Positions 1 through 7,408 of a stretch of DNA of 41,009 bases are shown here, piece by piece. The position numbers were made by a program, and so were the translations under genes. Location: contig JAFVDR010000004.1 in assembly GCA_017476165.1 (NCBI GenBank), positions 1-41,009 of the forward strand, in the 5' to 3' direction. The notes below the pieces were generated by a model. That model searched no databases, had not been told where the DNA came from, and saw nothing but the letters and a program-made list of their open reading frames with translations. Within the stretch, counting starts at the first letter, position 1. Every line of letters begins with the position of its first letter. This stretch comes from Treponema sp. Its GTDB lineage: Bacteria > Spirochaetota > Spirochaetia > Treponematales > Treponemataceae.

Positions 1-15
1 GTCGTAATCGGACAT
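1..15 (-). CDS. Start of a minus-strand gene running off the window (first 5 codons)
   Basis: On the minus strand a consensus Shine-Dalgarno GGAGG (25-21) lies five bases before an ATG at 15-13, followed by codons for S-D-Y-D up to the window edge. This is a well-formed start of a gene that leaves the window. Its product cannot be named from five residues. The sequence lies in an imperfect inverted duplication, so it could also belong to a rearrangement or an assembly chimera. Confidence 0.4.
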
Positions 16-70
16 ATTTTCCTCCATTGTGTAACTTTGAGCGGTTCACACTTTGGAGTATATGTCCGAT
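7..70. repeat. Imperfect inverted duplication with outward-facing start codons
   Basis: Bases 7-17 (ATCGGACATAT) and 60-70 (ATATGTCCGAT) are a perfect 11-bp inverted repeat. The similarity continues inward: a CC about three bases inside each arm, then GTGTAAC on the left against GTGTGAAC read from the right. Each arm contains an outward-facing ATG TCC GAT start (Met-Ser-Asp). It may be a regulatory palindrome, a site-specific inversion substrate or a fold-back artefact; the sequence alone does not decide. Confidence 0.55.
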
Positions 71-916
71 TTATACATTCCCGCAACTGTAAAACTTTTT
101 CAGACCGCCAGCCGTAGCTGGCGGTTTTCCCTAGCAATAAACGACAGGTTTCCTCATGCTGAGACAACTGTTGGAAAGGAAATCCTGAAAGTGGAAAATC
201 TTAATGCCGGAAGACTTGTCAGAGACATTTCCTTTTCTGTTATGGAGGGGGAAATACTTGGCATTGCAGGGCTTATGGGTGCAGGTCGCACAGAAATGAC
301 ACGTGCCTTATTTGGAGTAGACAGCAAGGAAACGGGAAGAATATTTCTTGATGGAAAGGAGATTTTCATACAGAAACCTTCTGATGCCATAAAGGCAGGA
401 ATTGTACTTGCGCCTGAAGACAGAAAGAAAGACGGTTTGTGCACGAAGCTTTCCGTAAGGGATAACATTTCCCTTCCGAATCTGGATCTTCTTTCTTCGA
501 AATTTGGCATAATAAACAAAAAAAAGGAAAATGAAATGGTATTGAAGGCTGTAAGGGATTTTTCTATAAAGCTTGCGAGTCCAGAAGCAAACGCGCAGAA
601 CCTTTCTGGAGGAAACCAGCAGAAGGTCGTAGTTGCAAAATGGCTTTCAAGGAACAGCCGGGTTGTCATTTTCGATGAGCCGACACGAGGCATTGATGTA
701 AAGGCAAAGGTCGAAATTTACACCATCATGAACCATTTGAAAAAAGCGGGAATAGGCGTTGTGTTTGTGTCATCGGAGTTGCCTGAAATTCTAGGAATGT
801 CAGACAGGATTATTGTCATGTGTGATGGAAGAATTACAGGAGAGCTTAAGAGGGAAAATGCAACTCAAAAAGATATTCTTGTATATGCAACACAATTTGA
901 AAAAAAGGTAGGGTAA
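62..916 (+). CDS. 5'-truncated sugar ABC transporter ATP-binding protein (RbsA/MglA family), second half only
   Basis: Members of this family are about 500 aa with two ABC domains; this frame has only the second. Homology starts near base 140 with N-D-R-F-P-H, the usual inter-domain linker. It continues through the degenerate Walker A GLMGAGRTEM, the signature LSGGNQQK and Walker B VVIFDEPTRGID. The first domain, which carries the catalytic Walker A lysine in this family, is absent. The roughly 26 residues before the linker are unrelated and encode a terminator-like hairpin. The ATG at 62 has GGAG only three bases upstream, a poor spacing; a TTG at 53 is also open. It is followed after five bases by the permease. 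I read it as a broken gene, although the operon behind it is intact. Assembly chimerism is an alternative. Confidence 0.75.
   Translation: MSDLYIPATVKLFQTASRSWRFSLAINDRFPHAETTVGKEILKVENLNAGRLVRDISFSVMEGEILGIAGLMGAGRTEMTRALFGVDSKETGRIFLDGKEIFIQKPSDAIKAGIVLAPEDRKKDGLCTKLSVRDNISLPNLDLLSSKFGIINKKKENEMVLKAVRDFSIKLASPEANAQNLSGGNQQKVVVAKWLSRNSRVVIFDEPTRGIDVKAKVEIYTIMNHLKKAGIGVVFVSSELPEILGMSDRIIVMCDGRITGELKRENATQKDILVYATQFEKKVG
104..128 (+). terminator. Hairpin with short T run, just before the ATPase break point
   Basis: The stem ACCGCCAGC (104-112) pairs perfectly with GCTGGCGGT (117-125) around a CGTA loop and runs into TTTT. This looks like an intrinsic terminator. It lies inside the apparent 5' end of the ATPase reading frame, where a terminator would not be expected, so bases 1 to about 138 probably come from a different context than what follows. 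Confidence 0.6.
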
Positions 917-921
917 AGAAC

Positions 922-1935
922 ATGAAAAGCAATCCTTTCAAAAAACTAGCGTCCATTCGAGGGATGGGACAGGTCATTACAGTTTCAGTAGGTTTGGTAC
1001 TATTATGCATTGTCTTTGGTATCATTAATCCGACATTTTTTTCAGGGCGAAACATAAACAATATGCTTCGCCAGATTGCACCGATTGTTTTGATTGGCAT
1101 TGGACAAAGCTATGTACTCATTACGGGAAACATAGATCTTTCCATTGGTTCTGTCGTCGGAATGTCTACAATGATTAGTGCAACACTTATGACAAAGGGT
1201 CTGAACCCTTGGGCAAGCATGTTTTTTACGCTCATCTGCTGTATTGCAGTAGGTGTCACAAACGGACTTCTTGTTGCCGGGTGCAAGCTGCCGCCTTTTA
1301 TAGGAACGCTTGGTACCATGACGATAGCACGAGGAATAGCTCAGATTGCCAACGGAAACTACAATACTAACAGCATTGGGGAAAAAGCCGAAGGATTCAG
1401 GAACTTCTTTTACTACGGAAAGTTTTTCGGAATCTATTCGACCGTATGGATTGCAATCATTTTGTGGATTGTGTTTAACTTTCTTTTGTCTCGGACAAGG
1501 ACAGGACGCCATATCTATGCCGTAGGTTCAAACCCTGATGCAGCAAAACTGTCGGGTGTAAGCATCCTGCGTTCAACACTGATTGCCTATATCATTTCTG
1601 CATTCTGTTCAAGCATTGTAGGACTTTCTCAGTGTGCTTCGGCGGGAATGGGTGCAATGGATGCTGGAAACTGCTACGAAATGTATGCTGTAGCTGCATC
1701 CGTCATCGGTGGCGTTTCTACGCTTGGAGGACAAGGAATTCTATTAGGTACCGTTATCGGAGCATCCATCTGGGGAGTACTTCAGAATGGACTTCAGTTT
1801 GCTGGAGCTCCAGTTGCCATACGAAACATCGTCATTGGCGTAATCGTTGTACTTGCGGTTCTTCTTGACATTGTTGCAAGAAACGGAAGCCTGTTTAGGT
1901 TTTCGAGAAAAAACAAAAAAGAAATTATTGGCTGA
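922..1935 (+). CDS. Sugar ABC transporter permease (RbsC/MglC family)
   Basis: This 337-residue inner-membrane protein has the many hydrophobic segments of the BPD_transp_2 (ribose/galactose permease) family. It contains the conserved stretch ITGNIDLSIGSVVG in the first third, and RTGRHIYAVGSNPDAAKLSG, the cytoplasmic loop that contacts the ATPase. The length is normal for the family. It starts five bases after the ATPase stop, with purine-rich AGGTAGGG in the end of that gene as a possible ribosome site, so it is translated from the same message. With the binding protein downstream it should import a sugar. The substrate cannot be told from sequence; ribose-like pentoses or hexoses are the usual cargo. 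Confidence 0.93.
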   Translation: MKSNPFKKLASIRGMGQVITVSVGLVLLCIVFGIINPTFFSGRNINNMLRQIAPIVLIGIGQSYVLITGNIDLSIGSVVGMSTMISATLMTKGLNPWASMFFTLICCIAVGVTNGLLVAGCKLPPFIGTLGTMTIARGIAQIANGNYNTNSIGEKAEGFRNFFYYGKFFGIYSTVWIAIILWIVFNFLLSRTRTGRHIYAVGSNPDAAKLSGVSILRSTLIAYIISAFCSSIVGLSQCASAGMGAMDAGNCYEMYAVAASVIGGVSTLGGQGILLGTVIGASIWGVLQNGLQFAGAPVAIRNIVIGVIVVLAVLLDIVARNGSLFRFSRKNKKEIIG

Positions 1936-1979
1936 CAATTAGCCATAATTATAAAATTTTCATAATTCGGAGGAAAACT

Positions 1980-2909
1980 ATGAAAAAAATTGTAACTAGC
2001 ATTCTGCTTGCCACTGCTGTTGTATCTCTTGGCATTTGTGCTCCAAAAAGCAAAAAGTCAAAGAAGAGCAAGAACAAGAACTACAAGGTTCAACTGATTA
2101 CAATGGATCAGATGGATCAGCACTGGGCCAATGTTGACAAAGGTGCAAAAGCCGCCGTTGCTGAACTGGGGCAAGTCGATTACAAATGGAATGCACCGAG
2201 CACGAAAGACGATGCACAGCAGATTGAGTGCATAAACAATGCAGTGGCACAGGGTGCCGATGCAATCCTTCTTGCTGCAAATGGTCCCGATGCCGTTACG
2301 TCTGCATTGAGGGATGCAACTTCTGCTGGAGTGAAAATTATTTATGTTGACTCTGCTGCCAACTACCCCGGAGAAATAACCCTTTCAACGGACAACAAGA
2401 GTGCAGGCAAGACTGCTGGGCAGGAAATGCTGAATGAACTCAAGAGCAAGGGAATTACTTCTGGTTCAATCGGTGTGATTAGCGTAAACTCAGCAACAGC
2501 TTCCACTGTTGCCCGCGAAGAAGGCTTCCGCAGTGCATTTGCGGGAACAAAATTCACCATTCTTGAAACACAGTACTGCGATGGAGATGCTTCACGCTCT
2601 AAAGATGCAGCAGCAAACTTCATTACACAGGGAGTTATAGGATTGTTCGGTGCAAACGAAGGTTCTACCGTTGGAATTGGCAATGCAATCCGCGAAAGCA
2701 ACTCTAAGGTTGTCGGCGTAGGATTCGATACTTCTGATACTATAAAGCAGCTTATCAAACAAGGCTACATTCTTTGCACGATGTCCCAGAATCCTTATAC
2801 CATGGGTTATGAAGGTCTGAAGAGTGCCGTAAAGGTTCTTTCTGGCGAAAAGCTGCCTTCAAAATCAGTAGATACAGGTGTATCTGTCATTACAAAGAAA
2901 GACCTGTAG
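1980..2909 (+). CDS. Sugar ABC transporter substrate-binding protein (periplasmic binding protein family 4)
   Basis: This 309-residue exported protein has a signal peptide (MKK, a hydrophobic core, then SLGIC) followed by a lysine-rich linker rich in KSKKSK. The rest is a Peripla_BP_4 fold: the N-lobe start VQLITMDQMDQHW, then GADAILLAANGPDAV and VIYVDSA-type strands, and the hinge-side motif VVGVGFDTSD. The cysteine at residue 20 could be lipidated, but isoleucine at -1 makes a poor lipobox. A GGAGG lies six bases before the ATG. It is the third gene of the ATPase-permease-binding protein operon and is followed by a strong terminator. It should capture a sugar in the periplasm and deliver it to the permease. 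Confidence 0.92.
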   Translation: MKKIVTSILLATAVVSLGICAPKSKKSKKSKNKNYKVQLITMDQMDQHWANVDKGAKAAVAELGQVDYKWNAPSTKDDAQQIECINNAVAQGADAILLAANGPDAVTSALRDATSAGVKIIYVDSAANYPGEITLSTDNKSAGKTAGQEMLNELKSKGITSGSIGVISVNSATASTVAREEGFRSAFAGTKFTILETQYCDGDASRSKDAAANFITQGVIGLFGANEGSTVGIGNAIRESNSKVVGVGFDTSDTIKQLIKQGYILCTMSQNPYTMGYEGLKSAVKVLSGEKLPSKSVDTGVSVITKKDL

Positions 2910-2950
2910 CAATAGTTCACAAAGATCTCCTAAGATGTTTTGATACCATT

Positions 2951-2987
2951 CAGGCAGACCGATTGAATTTCGGTCTGCCTGTTTTTT
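2951..2987 (+). terminator. Intrinsic terminator of the first sugar ABC operon
   Basis: The perfect 11-bp stem CAGGCAGACCG (2951-2961) pairs with CGGTCTGCCTG (2971-2981) around a 9-base loop and is followed by six T. It lies 41 bases after the binding-protein stop. Confidence 0.93.
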
Positions 2988-3063
2988 CGTCCTACATGCA
3001 CTCATTTCCAATCATGAGTTACGTACATTTTGATTTCAACAAATGCAAAACAGTTCAAAAGCC

Positions 3064-3091
3064 TTGTATTTTTCAGTAAAAGTGCTATTAT
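3064..3091 (+). promoter_or_regulatory. Promoter of the anion permease gene, leaderless geometry
   Basis: TTGTAT (3064-3069), a 16-base spacer, and TATTAT (3086-3091) preceded by TGC (extended -10). Only nine bases separate the -10 box from the ATG at 3101, so transcription should start within about two bases of the start codon. No Shine-Dalgarno sequence is present. Confidence 0.65.
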
Positions 3092-3100
3092 CTTTGCATC

Positions 3101-4264
3101 ATGAAACGCATTTTTGCATTTATCCGTCGGGAAATAGTATTCTGCATTGCAGCACTGTGTGCCATTGCAAGTTCGTTCTTTGTACCGCCGTCAAGGAACT
3201 ACATTTCCTATATAGACTGGAACACGCTCTTTATTCTTTTTGCCTTGATGAGCGTCATCGCTGCCCTTCGCGACTGCGGCATATTCGACAGGATGGCATA
3301 CGTACTGTGCGGTCACATCCATACTTCACGGATATTATGTACCGTGCTGATACTACTGAGCTTTTTTACAAGCATGCTCATAACGAACGATGTTGCACTG
3401 CTGACATTCGTTCCCTTTACCCTTGCAATCCTTGGTACATCCACAAGCGGAACGGTTGTCCTGCTGACAGTCGTTTTGGAAACCATTGCTGCAAATACTG
3501 GCAGCATGCTCACCCCGCTGGGGAATCCTCAGAACCTCTTTCTGTTTTCAAAGATGGGTGTCGGCATCGGTCGGTTCATGCTCATAATCATCATCTATTC
3601 GACAATCAGCCTTGTACTGCTGGGACTGTCCACACGCCTCATCCCTAACATGCATCTTTCGGTAAAAGGCACATCTGCATCAAGTAGCGTTACCGCAAGA
3701 CAACAAGAACACAAGGAACACGGCATTCATCTGTCAAGAACGACACAAGAAGTCATCTATGCAATTCTTTTCGCTTTATGCCTGCTCTGCGTCCTTCGCA
3801 TTGTTCCCAAATGGATTGCAGCAGCATCAGTATGCGCGGTGCTCCTTGTGTTAAACAGAAAGGTTTTAAAAAATGTAGATTACATGCTGCTCCTTACGTT
3901 TACGGCATTCTTCATATTCACAGGAAACATAGCAGCCATTCCTTCCGTAAATGCTTTCCTTGAAAAGGCAGTGTCCGGGCATGAATTTGCCGTCTCTGTC
4001 CTGTGCAGCCAAGTCATAAGCAATGTTCCTGCAACGCTTTTGCTGTATCCGTTTGCAAAAGACATTCCTTCGCTGCTTGTGGGGGCAAACGTTGGCGGGT
4101 TGGGGACACTTGTGGCTTCGCTTGCAAGCCTTATATCGTTCAAACTGTATTCCAGTGCAACAAAAAAGATTCAGCTTCCGTCCTGCGGAATGTACATGGC
4201 AGTCTTTACGGCATTGAACCTGCTGTTCCTTGCCGTCCTTGCAGGCTTTTTTATTTTTCTATAA
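3101..4264 (+). CDS. ArsB/SLC13-type anion permease (IT superfamily)
   Basis: This 387-residue integral membrane protein has about ten hydrophobic segments. Two motifs place it in the ion transporter superfamily that includes ArsB, NhaD and citrate/sulfate permeases: ITNDVALLTFVPF near residue 95, and NTGSMLTPLGNPQNLFLF near residue 135. A second half-repeat with SNVPATLLLYPFA occurs near residue 305, as expected for an inverted-repeat transporter. It probably moves an oxyanion or a di/tricarboxylate across the inner membrane; the substrate is not determinable here. No ars genes are adjacent. The ATG has no ribosome site and the promoter predicts a near-leaderless mRNA. It converges on yitT with only five bases between the stops. 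Confidence 0.85.
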   Translation: MKRIFAFIRREIVFCIAALCAIASSFFVPPSRNYISYIDWNTLFILFALMSVIAALRDCGIFDRMAYVLCGHIHTSRILCTVLILLSFFTSMLITNDVALLTFVPFTLAILGTSTSGTVVLLTVVLETIAANTGSMLTPLGNPQNLFLFSKMGVGIGRFMLIIIIYSTISLVLLGLSTRLIPNMHLSVKGTSASSSVTARQQEHKEHGIHLSRTTQEVIYAILFALCLLCVLRIVPKWIAAASVCAVLLVLNRKVLKNVDYMLLLTFTAFFIFTGNIAAIPSVNAFLEKAVSGHEFAVSVLCSQVISNVPATLLLYPFAKDIPSLLVGANVGGLGTLVASLASLISFKLYSSATKKIQLPSCGMYMAVFTALNLLFLAVLAGFFIFL

Positions 4265-4269
4265 AAAAC

Positions 4270-5136
4270 TCAGTCGTTGGCACGCTTAAAGAATTTGCCA
4301 ATGATTGCCTTTGACTGAAGGACGTTTATGAATGCATCGGGATCGGTAAGGCGAATGGCCTTTTCCAGATAGCCTGATTCCGAGCTGGAAACTACAGAAT
4401 ACAACAGCGTTCGCTCCTTGCCAGAATACAGCCCCGTTCCCGTAAAGACTGTTGCATCATGGTTCGTCAGGTTTCGAATGACAGCATACACGTCGTCTGG
4501 CTTTGATGTAATGATGAGGAGAGTTGTCTTTGCGTACTTTTTGTACAAAACGTTAATTGCCTGTGTAGATGCATACTGAAATATGATTGAATACAAAGCA
4601 GCTTCCCATCCGAACAGAAGCCCCGCAATGCACAGCACCAGGCAGTTGAATGCAAGAATGATGTTCCATGCGGACTTGCCTGTCTTTTCAGAGATGTAGA
4701 TGGCAACAAAGTCTGTTCCGCCGGAGGAACTTTCTGCAAACAGGCACAGACATACGGCAACAGCATTCAGCATGCCACCAAAAACGGCGCATAGAATTTT
4801 ATCGTCAGTTACGTATATATATGGAAGAAAATCTGTTACAAGGCCTGAAACAACAATAAGGACACATGAAAGAATCGTAAATTTTTTGCCTATGAATTTA
4901 AAACCTATAATTACGGGAATTACATTCATGGAATAGGTCAAAACAGAATACGGCAGCTTGATTCCTAAAAATGCATCCGCCGCCTGCTGAATCAAGAGTG
5001 CAACACCGGCGAATCCACCTGGAAAAAGCCCTGCAGAATGCACAAAAGTATTGATGTTAACGGCAAAAATAAAGCTTGCAACAACAATAAGAAAAACGCG
5101 CAGTGCAACCGGTTGCTTTTTTGTAAAATTCTGCAT
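4270..5136 (-). CDS. YitT family membrane protein (DUF161 plus C-terminal DUF2179)
   Basis: This 288-residue protein has five or six membrane segments in the first 200 residues, with the family motif GLFPGGFAGVALLIQQ near residue 35 and SSSGGTDFVAIYISEKTGKS near residue 135. A soluble C-terminal domain of about 80 residues begins at LLIITSKPDDVYAVI and matches DUF2179. The molecular function of the family is not established, so none is assigned. An AGGGGA lies nine bases before the ATG. It is divergent from the phosphofructokinase gene across a 114-base AT-rich gap. Confidence 0.9.
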   Translation of the reverse strand: MQNFTKKQPVALRVFLIVVASFIFAVNINTFVHSAGLFPGGFAGVALLIQQAADAFLGIKLPYSVLTYSMNVIPVIIGFKFIGKKFTILSCVLIVVSGLVTDFLPYIYVTDDKILCAVFGGMLNAVAVCLCLFAESSSGGTDFVAIYISEKTGKSAWNIILAFNCLVLCIAGLLFGWEAALYSIIFQYASTQAINVLYKKYAKTTLLIITSKPDDVYAVIRNLTNHDATVFTGTGLYSGKERTLLYSVVSSSESGYLEKAIRLTDPDAFINVLQSKAIIGKFFKRAND

Positions 5137-5230
5137 AGTTTATGTCCCCTAAACTGAAAATTATCATCTAATAATATTGAATTTTTTATAAAATGGCTAT
5201 ATTCTATTTAGTTAGCGTATATTTATGCAA

Positions 5231-5239
5231 TGATATAAT
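5231..5239 (+). promoter_or_regulatory. Extended -10 promoter element of the phosphofructokinase gene
   Basis: TGATATAAT matches an extended -10 (TGn plus perfect TATAAT at 5234-5239); no convincing -35 is visible. The ATG at 5251 is 11 bases further on. The AGGGG at 5241-5245 would lie mostly upstream of the predicted start of transcription, so it may not serve as a ribosome site. Confidence 0.6.
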
Positions 5240-5250
5240 TAGGGGTTATT

Positions 5251-6678
5251 ATGAGCACAATGAAATACGATTTCACGGTAGAAAATCTGGGAGAATGCAA
5301 GATTCACTCACCTATAGAGCTTTCCCTTGAGCATGGAACTTTCCGCGCTGCTTACGTAAAAGATACATCTTTTGTCAGAAATCAGGTAAACGTATTTGCA
5401 GACAACGAGCCTGAACCAAATGACATGGGCAATCTCATGGAAAAAGCAGGTCCTCGTGAATACATTTATTTTAATCCGATGCACGTTACTGCCGGCATCT
5501 GTACATGCGGAGGCTTGTGTCCTGGACTGAACGATGTCATCCGTGCCGTTGTACGCTGTCTTTGGAACCGCTACGGTGTCCGCAGGATTCTCGGCATACG
5601 GTTTGGCTACAAAGGATTTTTCCACGACGAGGGATTCAATACAATAGAACTGAACCCAGATGTAGTAGATACCATTCACAAAATCGGCGGTACCTTCCTT
5701 GGAACGTCTCGCGGAGGCGGAGATCGTGTTTCAGAAATCGTAGATGCAATTGAGCAGCTCGGAATCAACCAGATGTTCATCATTGGAGGTGATGGAACGC
5801 AGAGAGGTTCCCTTGACATTGCAAACGAAATTACACGCAGAGGCCTTAAAGTTGCAGTAGTCGGCATTCCAAAGACTGTTGACAATGACCTAGACTTCAT
5901 TGACCGTTCATTCGGTTTCGAAACTGCCGTACAGAAGGCAACTCAGGCAGTTAATTCAATCCACATGGAAGCTCATTCCCAGATAAACGGAATCGGACTG
6001 GTAAAACTCATGGGACGTGAGTCTGGATTCATTGCAACGGCAACAGCCCTTGCAAGCCACGAAGCAAATTTCTGTCTCATTCCAGAAGTTCCATTCGATT
6101 TGGACGGTCCTAATGGATTCCTGTCACACCTTGAACACCGCCTTGAAAAACGGCATCATGCTGTTGTCATTGTTGCAGAGGGCGCAGGACAGGAGCTTTT
6201 GACCTCTACAAATCAGACTGATGCATCTGGAAACAAAAAGCTTGCCGACATAGGTACATTCCTTAAAGACAAGATTACGGAATACTTTGCAAACAGAAAG
6301 ATTCACATCAACCTTAAGTATATTGATCCTAGCTACGAAGTGCGTGCAGCTGTTACAACGGCGAACGACTCCATTTACTGCGAACGCCTAGGCAATAATG
6401 CCGTTCATGCTGCAATGGCAGGAAAGACAAAGATTGTCATCGGACTGGTACATGACAAGTATGTTCACATTCCAATTTCCATGGCAACACTAAAGCGTAA
6501 TATTGTCGATCCAGAAAGTTCTCTGTGGCGTGACTGTCTTGATGCTACGCTCCAGCCAATCTATATGGTAAACAACATCAACACCGTAACTGAAAAGCTG
6601 ATAAAAAATGCACAGGAAGCTGACAAAAAGGCTCTCGACCGCCTTGAAAAAGTAACCAAGATGAAAGCAAACCAATAG
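5251..6678 (+). CDS. pfkA: 6-phosphofructokinase, long spirochaete/plant-type, probably ATP-dependent
   Basis: This 475-residue protein phosphorylates fructose 6-phosphate to the 1,6-bisphosphate in glycolysis. Motifs in order: GGLCPGLN (87-94, phosphate-donor loop), GGDGT (179-183), PKTVDND (207-213, catalytic aspartate) and MGRESGF (254-260, sugar binding). Glycine in GGDGT, where pyrophosphate enzymes have GGDDS, favours ATP as donor. The lysine in PKTVDND is the residue usual in pyrophosphate enzymes, a combination known from plant and trypanosome ATP enzymes. It is longer than the 320-residue E. coli enzyme because of an N-terminal extension of about 75 residues. It appears monocistronic. 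Donor specificity is inferred, not shown. Confidence 0.92.
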   Translation: MSTMKYDFTVENLGECKIHSPIELSLEHGTFRAAYVKDTSFVRNQVNVFADNEPEPNDMGNLMEKAGPREYIYFNPMHVTAGICTCGGLCPGLNDVIRAVVRCLWNRYGVRRILGIRFGYKGFFHDEGFNTIELNPDVVDTIHKIGGTFLGTSRGGGDRVSEIVDAIEQLGINQMFIIGGDGTQRGSLDIANEITRRGLKVAVVGIPKTVDNDLDFIDRSFGFETAVQKATQAVNSIHMEAHSQINGIGLVKLMGRESGFIATATALASHEANFCLIPEVPFDLDGPNGFLSHLEHRLEKRHHAVVIVAEGAGQELLTSTNQTDASGNKKLADIGTFLKDKITEYFANRKIHINLKYIDPSYEVRAAVTTANDSIYCERLGNNAVHAAMAGKTKIVIGLVHDKYVHIPISMATLKRNIVDPESSLWRDCLDATLQPIYMVNNINTVTEKLIKNAQEADKKALDRLEKVTKMKANQ

Positions 6679-6730
6679 TCCTGTCCAAAATTGTTGCAAC
6701 AGCACGATTTTGAGCATCTCATTAAAAAGC

Positions 6731-6817
6731 AACCTGTTCGGAAAAAACAATTTCCGAACAGGTTCACCAATCGAATGCAGGCTCCTGACTGAAGTATATT
6801 TTCCCATAGTCAGGAGC
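6731..6817. terminator. Two tandem hairpins downstream of the phosphofructokinase gene
   Basis: Hairpin 1 has a perfect 14-bp stem, AACCTGTTCGGAAA (6731-6744) with TTTCCGAACAGGTT (6751-6764). Hairpin 2 has a perfect 10-bp stem, GCTCCTGACT (6781-6790) with AGTCAGGAGC (6808-6817). Neither has a T run on the plus strand. On the minus strand hairpin 1 runs into GCTTTTTAAT, so it could stop minus-strand transcription coming from the 8.3-7.4 kb gene. They may also protect the 3' end of the pfk message. Confidence 0.6.
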
Positions 6818-6872
6818 TTATGAGCATCCTCTTGCACAAAAACCATCAACAGTAAAAAAAACAGTTTTTTAT

Positions 6873-6901
6873 TTGCCTCTTGCCCAGAAAAGAACGATAA
6901 T
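6873..6901 (+). promoter_or_regulatory. Promoter of the small lipoprotein gene
   Basis: TTGCCT (6873-6878), a 17-base spacer and GATAAT (6896-6901), 18 bases before the ATG at 6920. A separate AGGAGG lies six bases before that ATG, so the mRNA has a short conventional leader. Confidence 0.6.
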
Positions 6902-6919
6902 GAATTCAGGAGGCTTGTT

Positions 6920-7384
6920 ATGAATATAAAAAAACAACTGTATGTTCAGGCTGGTATGCTGCTGATTTGCATTTTCATCCTTTTTCCAGCATCATGCCTT
7001 TCAAACAACGAAAAAACGGAATACGAAACAAATCAGAAATTCATATACATGTACGACAACTGCCCGAATGAAACAAGTGCAAAGCTTGCCCTTTCTGCAA
7101 TAAAATCTTCAAACAAAGGATACAAGGGCGTTACGAAATACAATATTGCAGACACCCCTGCAGAAGACAACATTGAAAATGTCACGCAGTATTATGGATA
7201 CTGCAAAAATATTAAAACGGCTATTACCAAAGGCTCAAAACGGCTGTGCAACCTTACATTCAATACCGAAAAAGACGGTTCCGGCATAATGCTTGACCTT
7301 TCAACAAAGGAATCAAGGATTGAATCGCTCATAAAAATGGTTGCCTATGGCAAGACAACCATTTATGCCATTTACAGCTACTAG
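6920..7384 (+). CDS. Small predicted lipoprotein, function unknown
   Basis: This 154-residue protein has a clear lipoprotein signal: positive N-terminus (MNIKKQ), hydrophobic core, and lipobox FPASC with the cysteine at residue 26. The mature part is polar, with cysteines in DNCPN, YGYCKN and RLCNLTF that could form disulfides in the periplasm. I recognise no domain. AGGAGG stands six bases before the ATG, and a promoter precedes it. It is transcribed alone and converges on the EEP hydrolase gene 24 bases downstream. The name lipoprotein rests on the signal only. Confidence 0.75.
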   Translation: MNIKKQLYVQAGMLLICIFILFPASCLSNNEKTEYETNQKFIYMYDNCPNETSAKLALSAIKSSNKGYKGVTKYNIADTPAEDNIENVTQYYGYCKNIKTAITKGSKRLCNLTFNTEKDGSGIMLDLSTKESRIESLIKMVAYGKTTIYAIYSY

Positions 7385-7408
7385 GGGCATAAGTTCCGAA
7401 AAGAAGCC

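Noticed and set aside
154-693. Minus-strand 179-codon frame opposite the truncated ATPase
   Set aside because: The plus strand has unmistakable ABC motifs here; the minus frame is a codon-bias shadow rich in Ser, Phe and Pro.
2912-2930. Rex half-site after the first binding-protein gene
   Set aside because: Only a single GTTCACAAAG half is present, with no partner arm, and it lies downstream of the gene.
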